64,000 nucleotides of DNA from contig NZ_JAALAA010000001.1 in the NCBI RefSeq assembly GCF_011045035.1, positions 372,001-436,000 on the forward strand, in the 5' to 3' direction. The position numbers and the translations under genes are program-made. The notes below the pieces were generated by a model. That model was not told where the DNA came from. It searched no databases and was given only the letters and a program-made list of their open reading frames with translations. The DNA comes from Nocardioides turkmenicus (GTDB taxonomy: Bacteria > Actinomycetota > Actinomycetes > Propionibacteriales > Nocardioidaceae). Shown here in pieces: positions 55,427 through 63,971 of the stretch. Within the stretch, counting starts at the first letter, position 1; each line of letters starts with the position of its first letter.

Positions 55427-55954
55427 GTGCCCTTCACCCACCGCCTGGCCACTCCCGAAGACATCCCCGCCCTGACCGAGATCATGAACATCTCGATCGC
55501 CGAGCTCCAGAAGGGGTTCCTGACCGAGGCCCAGATCGCCTCGAGCAGAACCGTGATGGGCATCGACACCCAGCTGATCGAAGACCGCACCTACTTCATC
55601 GTCGAGGAGGGTCAGGAGATCGCCGGCTGCGGCGGCTGGAGCAGGCGTGCGACGCTCTACGGCGGCGACCACACCCCCGGCCGCGAGCCGACGCTGCTCG
55701 ACCCGAGCACCGATCCGGCGAGGGTGCGAGCGATGTACACCAACCCGGCGTTCGCCCGGCGCGGCGTGGGCCGGCTGATCCTGGACCTCTGCGAGCGAGC
55801 CGCGGCGGCAGAGGGCTTCACCACGCTCGAGCTGATGGGCACCCTGTCGGGCGAACCGCTCTACAAGGCCTACGGCTTCGAGCCGATCGAGCGGATCGAG
55901 GACGACCGCGGCGGCGCACCGGTTCCGTTGGTCCGGATGCGCAAGGCCATCTGA
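55427..55954 (+). CDS. GNAT-family N-acetyltransferase
   Basis: A 175-residue acetyltransferase. RLATPEDIPALTEIMNISI is the typical start, MYTNPAFARRGVGRLILDLCE the acetyl-CoA loop (RRGVG), and GEPLYKAYGFEPIERI the C-terminal motif. The start is GTG at 55427; CAGGCT six nt upstream may be a weak -10. The substrate is unknown. Confidence 0.86.
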   Translation: MPFTHRLATPEDIPALTEIMNISIAELQKGFLTEAQIASSRTVMGIDTQLIEDRTYFIVEEGQEIAGCGGWSRRATLYGGDHTPGREPTLLDPSTDPARVRAMYTNPAFARRGVGRLILDLCERAAAAEGFTTLELMGTLSGEPLYKAYGFEPIERIEDDRGGAPVPLVRMRKAI

Positions 55955-55963
55955 CCCCCGGCC

Positions 55964-56854
55964 CTACCCGCCCAGGCGCTCCACCTCGGCAGCCGCCGAG
56001 TCACGCGCAGCAGCAGCCTCGGAGACCGCGGTCTCGGCGGAGTCACGCGCCTCCTCCGCCTCGGAGAGCTCGTCCTCGACCTCCAGCGCGGTCGCCTCCA
56101 GGTCGGCGAGCCGGCGGCGTAGATCCTCGATCTCGGACTTCACCTGGAGCGACCGGGCCTCGATCTCCTTGAAGGCCGACGCGGCCTTGTCGCGCTCCGC
56201 CTCGGCCCCGGACAGCGCCGACTCGGCCTCCTCGAGCGCCTCGCGGGCCTCGTCGATGGCGGTGGTGTCGGGCAGGTCCGGCACCGCTCGCAGCGGCTCG
56301 GGAGACGGCGGTACGACCTCGGGGACCTCGAAGCCCAACGCGTCCGGCAGCGCGACTGCTGAGGCCGCGTCCACGCCGTCGACACCAGTGGCGGACAGCG
56401 CGGCGACGAGGAGGCCGCTGCGTACGGCCTGGGCGGCGGCCTCGTCGATCATCGCCGCCGTCAGAGTCGCCTCGACCTGGGTCGCCACGGCCTCGGTCAC
56501 CCGGAGGCCGTGCTCACGCGCGAGGCCTCGGGCACGGGTCGTCACCGCCGCGGTGAGCTGCCGGCGTTGCTTGGTGAGCTCCCGCAGCTGGGCAGCGTCC
56601 ATCCCGGTCTGCGCCTCCCGCAGCAGCGCGCCGACGGAGATCACCTGCTCCACCTGCTCGGTCTCGTAGCGCACCAGCAGGTTGACCACCCACGCCGCGG
56701 TCGACGGCTTCTTGAGCGCCTTGACCGGTCCGGCCAGTGGCGTGCCCTTCAGAGCCTTGGCCCGAGCGTCGCGCTCGGGCGTGAAGTCGGTCAGCGGCAG
56801 CCCGTAGAGCTCGGCCGCGATGTCGAGCAGCTCCTCGTCCGGCGCGTCATTCAT
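55964..56854 (-). CDS. Coiled-coil protein of unknown function
   Basis: I do not recognise a function. The 296 residues have a helical N-terminal half beginning ELLDIAAELYGLPLTDFTPERDARAKAL, a Pro-rich bridge near residue 180, and a C-terminal coiled coil of Ala/Glu/Arg heptads from about residue 205. No signal or membrane helix is seen. It overlaps the upstream GNAT gene by 8 nt and ends the run from plsC. Confidence 0.72.
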   Translation of the reverse strand: MNDAPDEELLDIAAELYGLPLTDFTPERDARAKALKGTPLAGPVKALKKPSTAAWVVNLLVRYETEQVEQVISVGALLREAQTGMDAAQLRELTKQRRQLTAAVTTRARGLAREHGLRVTEAVATQVEATLTAAMIDEAAAQAVRSGLLVAALSATGVDGVDAASAVALPDALGFEVPEVVPPSPEPLRAVPDLPDTTAIDEAREALEEAESALSGAEAERDKAASAFKEIEARSLQVKSEIEDLRRRLADLEATALEVEDELSEAEEARDSAETAVSEAAAARDSAAAEVERLGG

Positions 56855-57314
56855 GCGTCCATCTCAGCACGTACTCGACCTCCTCGCTGAACGGTGGGTA
56901 TTGGCAGGTGGTCGTGCGTCCGGTCGGCACCCAGCCCAGGTGCTCGTACATCGCCCGGGCACCGGTGTTGCCGGCCAGGCACCACAGCACCGGCTCCCGG
57001 CCACCGGCTCCGATCGCGGCGACCGCTCGCGCGATCGCCTTCCTCGCCAGGCCACGGCCGCGCTCGGCGGGATGGACCGCCAGGTGCTCAAGCCGTTCGC
57101 CGCTCCAGCAGCAGAACGCCGACAGTCGCCCCGGGCCGTCGACGACCTCGACCACGCTGGCCGGGCCGCCGAGCCGTGCACGCCAGCCGGTGGCCACGTC
57201 CTCCCAGGGGAACGGATGGCCGACGAAGAGGTGAGCCAGCGTCGTCTCGTTGGCCGCCTGCTCCAGGTCCGCCAGCGCCTCCGCGTCGGCCGGTACGGCG
57301 ACCCGCCACGTCAC
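56847..57314 (-). CDS. GNAT-family N-acetyltransferase
   Basis: A 155-residue GNAT: LEHLAVHPAERGRGLARKAIARAV holds the acetyl-CoA loop and NTGARAMYEHLGWVPTGR the C-terminal motif. The GTG at 57314 overlaps the upstream stop as GTGA and gives VTWRVAVPADAEAL, the usual start; a GTG at 57329 is the alternative. It is coupled to the arylamine N-acetyltransferase gene. Confidence 0.85.
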   Translation of the reverse strand: MTWRVAVPADAEALADLEQAANETTLAHLFVGHPFPWEDVATGWRARLGGPASVVEVVDGPGRLSAFCCWSGERLEHLAVHPAERGRGLARKAIARAVAAIGAGGREPVLWCLAGNTGARAMYEHLGWVPTGRTTTCQYPPFSEEVEYVLRWTHE

Positions 57315-58153
57315 CGTGTCAGCAGCCACTCGTCGTACTCCGCGGCCTGTCGCTTGTGCAGTTCGCGCAGGGCGTCCTCCTCGACCCCGACGAAGGAGAG
57401 CCCGAGGCTCTCGAGAGCCGCGGTCCACTCCGCGAAGTCACGCAGCTCGCGGCTGGTCGCGCCCTCCCCGATCCGGGTGTAGCGGATCGAGCGCACGGTG
57501 TCGGCGCCGGTCGCGTCGCGCCGCTGCACGACCAGCTTGCTCGTATAGGGGCCGGGTGGCGTCGAGAGCGCCGGATGCCTCGCCGCGACGTCGTCCAGGT
57601 TCACCAGCCCGCGGATGAGGTTGCCGTGGAAGGAGCCCGCCGGGTCGTGGTGGAAGGTCCAGCCGTCGTCGCCCACCCGCACCAGCCGATAGACGAACCC
57701 GTTCTGCCGGAAGTGGCCGTCGACCAGCGGCAACGGATCCCGGAAGGCATCGCCGAAGCCCAGATCGGGCCACCAGCGGCCACCGGGGTTCTCGGCCGTC
57801 GGCAGCCCGCGGACCTCGAAGGCGAGATGGTCCAGCTCGCCGCTCGGACCGGTCGTCTCGATCAGCTGGCCGGGGCGGCGTACGACGTCGAAGCCCAGCT
57901 CCTCCAGCACCAGCGAGACCAGACCGTTGTGGTGGAAGCAATAGCCCGCGTTGCCCCCGGCCGCCACCCGCTCGAGGGTCTCCACCGGGTCGACGGCGTC
58001 GGGCGCCCCCGTGGCTCCGACAGCGGCGAGCATGATCGAGAGGTTGTCGTAGGGAAGCGTGTCGAGATGGCGGTGGTGGAGCTCGACGAGAGTCTCGTAC
58101 GTCGCCTCCGGCCGCCCCTCGAAGCCGAGCCGTCGCAGATAGCCGTCGATCAT
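57311..58153 (-). CDS. nat: Arylamine N-acetyltransferase
   Basis: Moves acetyl groups to arylamines or hydrazines by a Cys-His-Asp triad. The 280 residues show LPYDNLSIML, the catalytic Cys in NAGYCFHHNGL (about residue 71), His in LDHLAFEV (about 110) and Asp in WWPDLGFGDAF (about 130). The normal RGGYCFE motif reads NAGYCFHH here. It overlaps a flavin reductase gene by four bases. Confidence 0.88.
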   Translation of the reverse strand: MIDGYLRRLGFEGRPEATYETLVELHHRHLDTLPYDNLSIMLAAVGATGAPDAVDPVETLERVAAGGNAGYCFHHNGLVSLVLEELGFDVVRRPGQLIETTGPSGELDHLAFEVRGLPTAENPGGRWWPDLGFGDAFRDPLPLVDGHFRQNGFVYRLVRVGDDGWTFHHDPAGSFHGNLIRGLVNLDDVAARHPALSTPPGPYTSKLVVQRRDATGADTVRSIRYTRIGEGATSRELRDFAEWTAALESLGLSFVGVEEDALRELHKRQAAEYDEWLLTR

Positions 58154-58647
58154 CGGTCATACCTTCCGTGCCGGTGGACCAGCGGGTCGGTGTCGTCACC
58201 CACCTCGAGCGACACGATCTCGCACGTCGCCAGGACCGACCAACCGATTTCCGTCATCGACACCAGGCGTACGCCGGCCCAGGTCGGGGCGTCGGCGAGA
58301 CGCGGCCCGAACTCGGTGGTCTCCCACGATCCGGTCCGGAACGCGCCACCCGGCGCGGGAGCGGTGCCACCGAACGCCTCGGCGAGATCGCGGTGGCGCC
58401 AGTGGAGCAGCGACACGACCCCGACGCCGGTCTCCTCGAGCTCGTCACGCAGGTCCGAGTCCGGGTCGAGCAGGCCGAGCACGGCGCCGGGCGACCCGTT
58501 GGCCATCATCAGCGAGGAGACGGTGAGCCCTGCCCGAGAACCGGCGGAGCCGGAGGTCCACAGCGAGACCCGCCCACCCAGACGACCGCGCCACCGGCGT
58601 ACCGGGTCCTCCGGCGTCGGGAACGGGTGGGACGAGTGGATCGTCAG
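58150..58647 (-). CDS. Flavin reductase-like FMN-binding protein with apparent CTG start
   Basis: A 165-residue flavin reductase domain protein (GRLGGRVSLWTSGSAGSRAGLTVSSLMMANGSP...VSLLHWRHRDLAEAFGG...WAGVRLVSMTEIGWSVLATCEIV). The conserved domain extends well upstream of the first ATG at 58509. The only fitting start is CTG at 58647, with AAGGA 7 nt upstream and overlapping the plsC stop as CTGA. It then reads (M)TIHSSHPFPTPEDPVRR, the usual family start. Confidence 0.82.
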   Translation of the reverse strand: MTIHSSHPFPTPEDPVRRWRGRLGGRVSLWTSGSAGSRAGLTVSSLMMANGSPGAVLGLLDPDSDLRDELEETGVGVVSLLHWRHRDLAEAFGGTAPAPGGAFRTGSWETTEFGPRLADAPTWAGVRLVSMTEIGWSVLATCEIVSLEVGDDTDPLVHRHGRYDR

Positions 58648-59378
58648 GCTACGTCCTTGCTCGGCGCGGACTTCTTCGCGGGCTTCTCACCGTTGGCGAG
58701 CTTCTTGGCCTCGGTGGCGTACATGTCGACGTACTCCTGGCCGGAGAGCTTCAGGATCTCGTAGACGATCTCGTCGGTGATCGCGCGCAGGATGTAGCGG
58801 TCGTTGGCCATGCCCTCGTAGCGCGAGAAGTCCAGCGGCTTGCCGAAGATGATGCGCGGCCGGACGATCTTGCCGAGCTTCTTGCCCGGGGGCGCGATCA
58901 CGTCGGTGCCGATCACGGCGACCGGGATCACCGGAGCGCCGGTGTCCAGGGCCAGCCGGGCGATGCCGGTGCGGCCGCGGTAGAGCTTGCCGTCGTGGGA
59001 ACGGGTGCCCTCGGGGTAGATCCCGAAGAGCTCGCCGTCGCCGAGCACCCGCTTCGCGGCGATCAGAGCGCCCTCGGCCGCGGTCGCGCCCGAGCGGTCG
59101 ATCGGCACGTTGCCGGTGCCGCTGAAGAACGTACGCTGCAGGAAACCCTTCACGCCCGTGCCGGTGAAGTACTCCGCCTTGGCCACGAACCGCACCATCC
59201 GCGGAGAGCCGAGCGGCATGAAGAGCCAGTCGGCGTAGGAGAGGTGGTTGCCGGCCAGGATCGCCGGGCCCTTGCGCGGGATGTTCTCGACACCCTCCCA
59301 GGTCGGGCGGAAGACCGCCCGGAGCAGAGGACCGACAGCGACCCACTTCAAGAACGAGTAGAAGAGCTTCGTCGACAC
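58644..59378 (-). CDS. plsC: 1-acyl-glycerol-3-phosphate acyltransferase (PlsC-like)
   Basis: A 244-residue acyltransferase with GNHLSYADWLFMP (HX4D), FSGTGNVPIDRSG, and IYPEGTRSHDGKLYRG (EGTRS), in the order of lysophosphatidate acyltransferases. The C-terminus is Lys-rich. The GTG at 59378 follows a TATAGGCT stretch by about 35 nt. It corresponds to Rv2182c, near ArsA-like and SRPBCC genes in M. tuberculosis. Confidence 0.9.
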   Translation of the reverse strand: MSTKLFYSFLKWVAVGPLLRAVFRPTWEGVENIPRKGPAILAGNHLSYADWLFMPLGSPRMVRFVAKAEYFTGTGVKGFLQRTFFSGTGNVPIDRSGATAAEGALIAAKRVLGDGELFGIYPEGTRSHDGKLYRGRTGIARLALDTGAPVIPVAVIGTDVIAPPGKKLGKIVRPRIIFGKPLDFSRYEGMANDRYILRAITDEIVYEILKLSGQEYVDMYATEAKKLANGEKPAKKSAPSKDVA

Positions 59379-59464
59379 CCCATCGCCTTCCCAAATTGCC
59401 TTCGACCGGTGAGCCTATAACGAGACAGGTACTTCTACTCGGGCACCCTGTCATGAGTTCCGGC

Positions 59465-59470
59465 TAGGCT
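59465..59470 (+). promoter_or_regulatory. -10 box TAGGCT for the leaderless gene at 59477
   Basis: TAGGCT ends six nt before the GTG at 59477, the same arrangement as the polyprenyl synthase gene. No -35 is evident. Confidence 0.5.
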
Positions 59471-59476
59471 GGAAGA

Positions 59477-59965
59477 GTGAGCGAGCGAGACGACCGGCCC
59501 GAGGACGTGACCGGGGCCTCCGACGACGCCTCCGTGCCTCCCGAGGACCAGCCGTCGGACGAGGAAGCCTGGCGCGAGATCGTCGAGAACTACGGCGACC
59601 GCCCCACTCTCGAGGACGAGCCTGTCTCCACGGGCCTCTTCGAGAAGAGGATCGACATCGTCGAGACCGTCGACGAGCCGGACCCCTACGACGACATGTG
59701 GCGCGACGACGACGAGGGCTACGTCCCGCCGCCCCCGCCGCCGCTGCCGAAGCCGACCCCGGCTCGGTTGCTGGCCTGGATCGGCGTGCTCGGTGCGCCG
59801 GTCGCCGTGCTCGCCCTGATCGTGGTCACCCAGATCACCGGCGAGCACTTCAACAGCTGGGTCATCGGCGGCCTGGTCGCGGCCTTCATCGCCGGGTTCG
59901 TCTACCTGCTGGTGACGATGCCGTCCGAGCCGCGTGACCCCTGGGACGACGGCGCGCGCGTCTAG
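59477..59965 (+). CDS. Acidic two-helix membrane protein
   Basis: A 162-residue protein of no known function. An acidic 90-residue cytoplasmic region (WREIVENYGDRPTL, FEKRIDIVETVDEPDPYDDMWRDDDEG) and a run of prolines precede two helices (ARLLAWIGVLGAPVAVLALIVV and WVIGGLVAAFIAGFVYLLV). Similar proteins occur in other actinobacteria, to my knowledge. It converges on a ROK kinase and shares the bases CTAG as both stops. Confidence 0.75.
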   Translation: MSERDDRPEDVTGASDDASVPPEDQPSDEEAWREIVENYGDRPTLEDEPVSTGLFEKRIDIVETVDEPDPYDDMWRDDDEGYVPPPPPPLPKPTPARLLAWIGVLGAPVAVLALIVVTQITGEHFNSWVIGGLVAAFIAGFVYLLVTMPSEPRDPWDDGARV

Positions 59966-60927
59966 CCTTGGTCCGCGGTGGCGCGGCGGGCCAGGATGCT
60001 CGCCCCCACGACACCGGCCTCGGCGCCGAACGCGGCTTCGACGATCGGCGGCACCTCGCGATGGAGGCGACCGACGAGCGAGCTCTCCAGAGCCCTCCGG
60101 GCAGGCGCCAGCAGCAGGTCCCCCGCGGTCGAGACGCCTCCGCCGACGACCAGGAGCTCGGGGTCGAAGGCGGCCACCAGGCCGGCCATCCCGACCCCCA
60201 GCCACGACCCCACCGACTCGTACGCAGCCAGCGCGAGCGCATCGCCGTCGGCCGCCGCGGCGGTGACCGCCGGGCCGGTGATCTTGAGGGGGTCGCCCGC
60301 GGCCAGCTCGTCGAGCGTGCCGCCGGCGTACTCCTCGGTCTCCACGCGGGCGCGGACGAAGGCGACCAGCGCGTTGCCGGAGGAGTACTGCTCCCAGCAG
60401 CCGGTGAGGCCGCACTCGCACGGGAGCCCGCCGGGCACGACCTGCATGTGGCCGAACTCGCCGGCCATGCCGTTGCGGCCGCGCACGACGCGGCCGTCCA
60501 GGATCACGGCGCCGCCGATGCCGGTGCCGAGGGTGATGAGCAGGGCCGAGTCGACCCCGCGGGCAGCGCCGAGCTCGAGCTCGGCGAGCGCGGCGCAGTT
60601 GGCGTCGTTGTCGAGCGCCACCCGGGTGCCCCAGCGCGAGGACAGCCGGGTCAGCGTCGGCTCGCCGCGCCACGGAAGGTGGGGAGCGAACATGACCCGC
60701 TCCCCCGCCGCGTCGACGAACCCTGCGGCGGCCAGACCGACGCCGGCGACGGGACGGCCGGCGGCCACCTCGGTGACCGCCTCGGTGAGCGCGTCCTCGA
60801 CCAGCTCCAGCTCGACCCGGCGCCCCGGCGTGCTGCGGTGAGCGGTGCGGAGCACCTCGCCGGCCGGCGAGACCTCCGCCGCGAGCACCTTGGTGCCGCC
60901 GATGTCGACACCGATGTGCAGGCTCAC
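59962..60927 (-). CDS. ROK-family sugar kinase
   Basis: A 321-residue ROK protein: HIGVDIGGTKVLAAEV as the ATP loop, LDNDANCAALAE with the catalytic Asp, and GHMQVVPGGLPCECGLTGCWEQY with the zinc CxCGxxGCxE motif. It lacks a DNA-binding domain, so it is a kinase (glucose, mannose or ManNAc) rather than a repressor. It follows its paralogue with a 10-nt gap. Confidence 0.88.
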   Translation of the reverse strand: MSLHIGVDIGGTKVLAAEVSPAGEVLRTAHRSTPGRRVELELVEDALTEAVTEVAAGRPVAGVGLAAAGFVDAAGERVMFAPHLPWRGEPTLTRLSSRWGTRVALDNDANCAALAELELGAARGVDSALLITLGTGIGGAVILDGRVVRGRNGMAGEFGHMQVVPGGLPCECGLTGCWEQYSSGNALVAFVRARVETEEYAGGTLDELAAGDPLKITGPAVTAAAADGDALALAAYESVGSWLGVGMAGLVAAFDPELLVVGGGVSTAGDLLLAPARRALESSLVGRLHREVPPIVEAAFGAEAGVVGASILARRATADQG

Positions 60928-60937
60928 CGGTCCCGGC

Positions 60938-61891
60938 TCACTTGCGGGCCAGGTCGGCCGCGCCGATCAGCCCCGCGTCGTTGCCCAACGTGGCCTTGCG
61001 GATGTCGAGCATCGGCCGGTGTCCACGACCGGTCAGCTGCGCCTCGAAGGCACGCCGCGCCGGACCCAGCAGCAGGTCATCGGCGTCGGCCACGCCGCCA
61101 CCGATGGCCACCACGGCCGGGTCGAGCACCGCGGCGATCGAGGCGATCCCCTCACCCAGCCAGATGCCGAGGTCGGTCAGCGCCTCGATCGCGAAGGCGT
61201 CGCCGTCGCGGGCCGCCTCGGTGATCAGCGGGCCCTTGATCTTGTCGAGGTCGCCCTCGGCGCGGTCCAGGACCTCACGGGCCAGCAGCGAACCGCCGCG
61301 TGCCGCGGCACGGACGTTGCGGACCAGGGCCGACCCGGAGGCGTACTGCTCCCAGCAGCCACGGTTGCCGCAGCCGCACAGGTGGCCGTTGGGCACCACG
61401 CGCATGTGGCCGATCTCGGCGCCGACGCCGAAGGCGCCGCGGTAGAGCTCGCCCTCGAGCACCAGCCCGCCGCCGACCCCGGTGCCGACGGTCACGAGCA
61501 TCATGTTGTCGACCTCGGCACCCGCGCCGTACTCGAACTCGCCCCATGCGGCCGCGTTGGCGTCGTTCTCGATGACGACCGGCAGCTCGAGGACCTTCTC
61601 CAGGCGCTCCTTGAGCGGCACGTCGCGCCAGGCGATGTTGGGCGCGAACATGACCGTCGAGCGGCCCTTGTCGATGTAGCCGGCCGCGCCGATGCCGACG
61701 CACTCGATCGGGTGGCGGGTCTTCAGCTCCTGGACCACCTCGACGATGGCGGCCTCGATGGCCTCCGGGCTCTTCGCCGGGGACTCGACACGGTGGTCCT
61801 CGATGATGTTGCCGTCGTGGTCGACGACCCCACCGAGGATCTTGGTGCCACCGACGTCGACGCCGCAGGCGAGCTTCTTCGTCGTCGTCAT
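60938..61891 (-). CDS. glk: ROK-family glucokinase
   Basis: A 317-residue ROK glucokinase, close in pattern to actinobacterial GlkA: ACGVDVGGTKILGGVVD, ENDANAAAWGEFEYGAG, GHMRVVPNGHLCGCGNRGCWEQYASG and DPAVVAIGGGVADADDLLL. The main glucose kinase of Streptomyces is of this type. It lies 3 nt after a small gene and upstream of a second ROK gene, a tandem pair. Confidence 0.9.
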   Translation of the reverse strand: MTTTKKLACGVDVGGTKILGGVVDHDGNIIEDHRVESPAKSPEAIEAAIVEVVQELKTRHPIECVGIGAAGYIDKGRSTVMFAPNIAWRDVPLKERLEKVLELPVVIENDANAAAWGEFEYGAGAEVDNMMLVTVGTGVGGGLVLEGELYRGAFGVGAEIGHMRVVPNGHLCGCGNRGCWEQYASGSALVRNVRAAARGGSLLAREVLDRAEGDLDKIKGPLITEAARDGDAFAIEALTDLGIWLGEGIASIAAVLDPAVVAIGGGVADADDLLLGPARRAFEAQLTGRGHRPMLDIRKATLGNDAGLIGAADLARK

Positions 61892-61894
61892 GCC

Positions 61895-62329
61895 TCAGCT
61901 CCAGCCGTCGAGATCGATCCGTTCGACCTTCTCTGAGCGGTGCGCCCATTCCCGGGTCGCATCTTCCTCAGCCCGCACGCCATCACTGTGAGCATCCTCG
62001 CCTTCACTGGGTCCTTCACTGGGGCCTGCACCCGGACTCGTGGCCGCCGCGTTGAGCACCGTGGCCGCGGCCTGCATCAACGATGCGGCAGCGCTGGCCA
62101 GATGCATCTTGACCTCCGGGCTCGACTCCCGGAGGACATGAACGGTACGGCACAGCGGGCAGTAGGTGCACTCCGGTGCCCCCGTTCCGAGATGGTCCCC
62201 GAGCCCCTCGGCGAGGTGGCCGATCCGGGAGTCCTTGGCCCACTCGCCGATGGCCTCCATCAGCCGGCCGAGCTCCTCGGCCGTCGACCCCAAAGGCTCC
62301 TCGGCCCATTCGTGGCGCTGCTCGCTCAC
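61895..62329 (-). CDS. Small cysteine-motif protein (DUF5304-like)
   Basis: A 144-residue acidic protein with a CTYCPLC motif (about residue 54) followed by HLASAAASLMQAAATVLNAAA, then a disordered Gly/Ser/Glu tail. This pattern, located between ArsA-like and ROK genes, resembles DUF5304 proteins as I recall them. The CxxCxxC may bind metal. It overlaps the ArsA gene by four bases. Confidence 0.75.
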   Translation of the reverse strand: MSEQRHEWAEEPLGSTAEELGRLMEAIGEWAKDSRIGHLAEGLGDHLGTGAPECTYCPLCRTVHVLRESSPEVKMHLASAAASLMQAAATVLNAAATSPGAGPSEGPSEGEDAHSDGVRAEEDATREWAHRSEKVERIDLDGWS

Positions 62330-63543
62330 GATGTCTCACTCTCGGTGTTCGTCGTCTGCCGAGAAAACGTTACTCGCAGCTCCCCGCCCTCGACCCGCGC
62401 CCCGCTGACGCGCATCCGGGCGAGTGCCGCCGGGAGGGTCAGCAGCCGCCGGTAGGCGCCCACGGTGATGGCCAGCTCGTCGCCGTTGCGGCCCAGCTGC
62501 ACCTGGTCGCGCTCGACCCACTGGGCCAGGCCGGGCAGCGCCAGCCGGACGGCAGTGGTCTCACCATCGGTCTCGGTGCGGAACGGGGCCGGCGTGTCGG
62601 GGACGGCGAGCGGGTCGACGCTGCCGGTCCATGCATAGGCGGCCTCGGCGACCTCGCGCAGATCCTCGACCCCCACGGGCTCGGTGGGCCGGTAGAACGA
62701 GCGCCAGACCGGCAGTCCCTCGAAGGAGGCCCCGACGTCGCTCAGCACGTCGTCCTGCGCCTTGACCCAGCCAGCCCGCCAGTCGTCGGAGCCGCCCGCC
62801 GGGAAGATCCGGTTGGCGACGACGCCGTCGACACGATAGCCGTAGAGGGAGAGCGTCGTCCACGACCGTCGCGCCTCGGCGAGCACGACCCGCTCGGGCG
62901 TCAGCACGATGCGTACGGATGCCTCGGGGCCTGACAGCAGCTCCCGGACCTCGGCGAGCTCGCCATGGAGCCGGACCAGGGCGTCAAAGACGGAGTCACC
63001 GGGCATCGGCACCCCGGCGGCCTTGGTGAGCACCGGCTTGAGCGCCTTCACCATCGTGCGCTGGACCGGGAGGATGCGCTCGAGATACCAGCCCAGGGCC
63101 TCGGGAAGCGCGAGCAGGCGCAGCGTCTCGGCCGTGGGAGCGCAGTCGACCACGATCGTGTCCCACTCCCCCGAGACGGCCATCCGGCGCAGCTCCAGGA
63201 GCGCGAAGACCTCCTCGGCGCCGGGGATGATCGTCAGCTCCTCGGCCGCGATCCGGTCCACCCCGATGGTGTCCAGGACGCTCAGCAGATAGCCCTGCAC
63301 CTCGGCCCAGGACTCCTCGAAGCGGCGCTGGGCGTCGACGTGCTGGACGTAGAGGTTGTCGGCGACCTCGACGGGCTCGGAGCCCAGTGCGTGCCCCACC
63401 CCGAACGCGTCACCCAGCGAGTGGGCGGCGTCGGTCGAGAGGACCAGCGTGCGCAGCCCACGGGCCGCGGACATCGCCGCGGTGCCGGCCGAGACGGTCG
63501 ACTTGCCGACGCCGCCCTTGCCGGTGAAGAGGAGGATCCTCAA
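62326..63543 (-). CDS. ArsA/Get3-like ATPase
   Basis: A 405-residue P-loop ATPase beginning ILLFTGKGGVGKSTVSAGTAAM (deviant Walker A) with STDAAHSLGDAFG as switch I and VVDCAPTAETLRLL as switch II. The C-terminal 90 residues form an Hsp20-like or ArsA HSP20 domain (VRLALPGLAQWVERDQVQLG). No arsenic genes are near, so an arsenite role is unlikely. It matches Rv2184c. Start and stop overlap both neighbours by four bases. Confidence 0.87.
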   Translation of the reverse strand: MRILLFTGKGGVGKSTVSAGTAAMSAARGLRTLVLSTDAAHSLGDAFGVGHALGSEPVEVADNLYVQHVDAQRRFEESWAEVQGYLLSVLDTIGVDRIAAEELTIIPGAEEVFALLELRRMAVSGEWDTIVVDCAPTAETLRLLALPEALGWYLERILPVQRTMVKALKPVLTKAAGVPMPGDSVFDALVRLHGELAEVRELLSGPEASVRIVLTPERVVLAEARRSWTTLSLYGYRVDGVVANRIFPAGGSDDWRAGWVKAQDDVLSDVGASFEGLPVWRSFYRPTEPVGVEDLREVAEAAYAWTGSVDPLAVPDTPAPFRTETDGETTAVRLALPGLAQWVERDQVQLGRNGDELAITVGAYRRLLTLPAALARMRVSGARVEGGELRVTFSRQTTNTESETS

Positions 63544-63971
63544 GATTCGACTCGCTGTTTCAGGCCTCGCAGGGCGGTGTCGATCAGGACCTTCTCGCCC
63601 TTGCGCTTGAGCATGCCGATCAGCGGGATGCTCAGGTCGAGGGCGAGCCGGTAGGTGACCTCGGTGCGACCGCCGAGGTCACGCAGGATGTAGGCACCGT
63701 CCATCGAACGGAGCAGGTTGCCCTTGACCAGCGACCAGGTGACCTGGCGGTCGTCGTCCCAGTCGTACGCCAAGGTGTACTCGTCCTTGATCGGCGCGAC
63801 GTCCAGCACGAACCGGACCTGCTCGGCCCTCCCGTCGACGCCGGTCTCGACGACGCTGACCTCCTGCATGCCCTTGGCCCAGGCGGGGTAGGACTTGAAG
63901 TCGGCGATCACCGCCATCACTGCCGAGGGCGCGGCCTCGATCACGATCGTCGAGGTGGTCTGATCGGCCAT
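63540..63971 (-). CDS. SRPBCC (START-like) lipid-binding protein
   Basis: A 143-residue protein with the polyketide cyclase/SRPBCC pattern: TSTIVIEAAPSAVMAVIADFKSYPAWAKGMQEV, then VRFVLDVAPIKDEYTLAYDW and a C-terminal helix KVLIDTALRGLKQRV. It probably binds a hydrophobic ligand, and corresponds to Rv2185c (TB16.3). GAGGA lies about 9 nt before the ATG at 63971; a GTG at 63986 is the alternative. It heads the ArsA-ROK unit. Confidence 0.86.
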   Translation of the reverse strand: MADQTTSTIVIEAAPSAVMAVIADFKSYPAWAKGMQEVSVVETGVDGRAEQVRFVLDVAPIKDEYTLAYDWDDDRQVTWSLVKGNLLRSMDGAYILRDLGGRTEVTYRLALDLSIPLIGMLKRKGEKVLIDTALRGLKQRVES

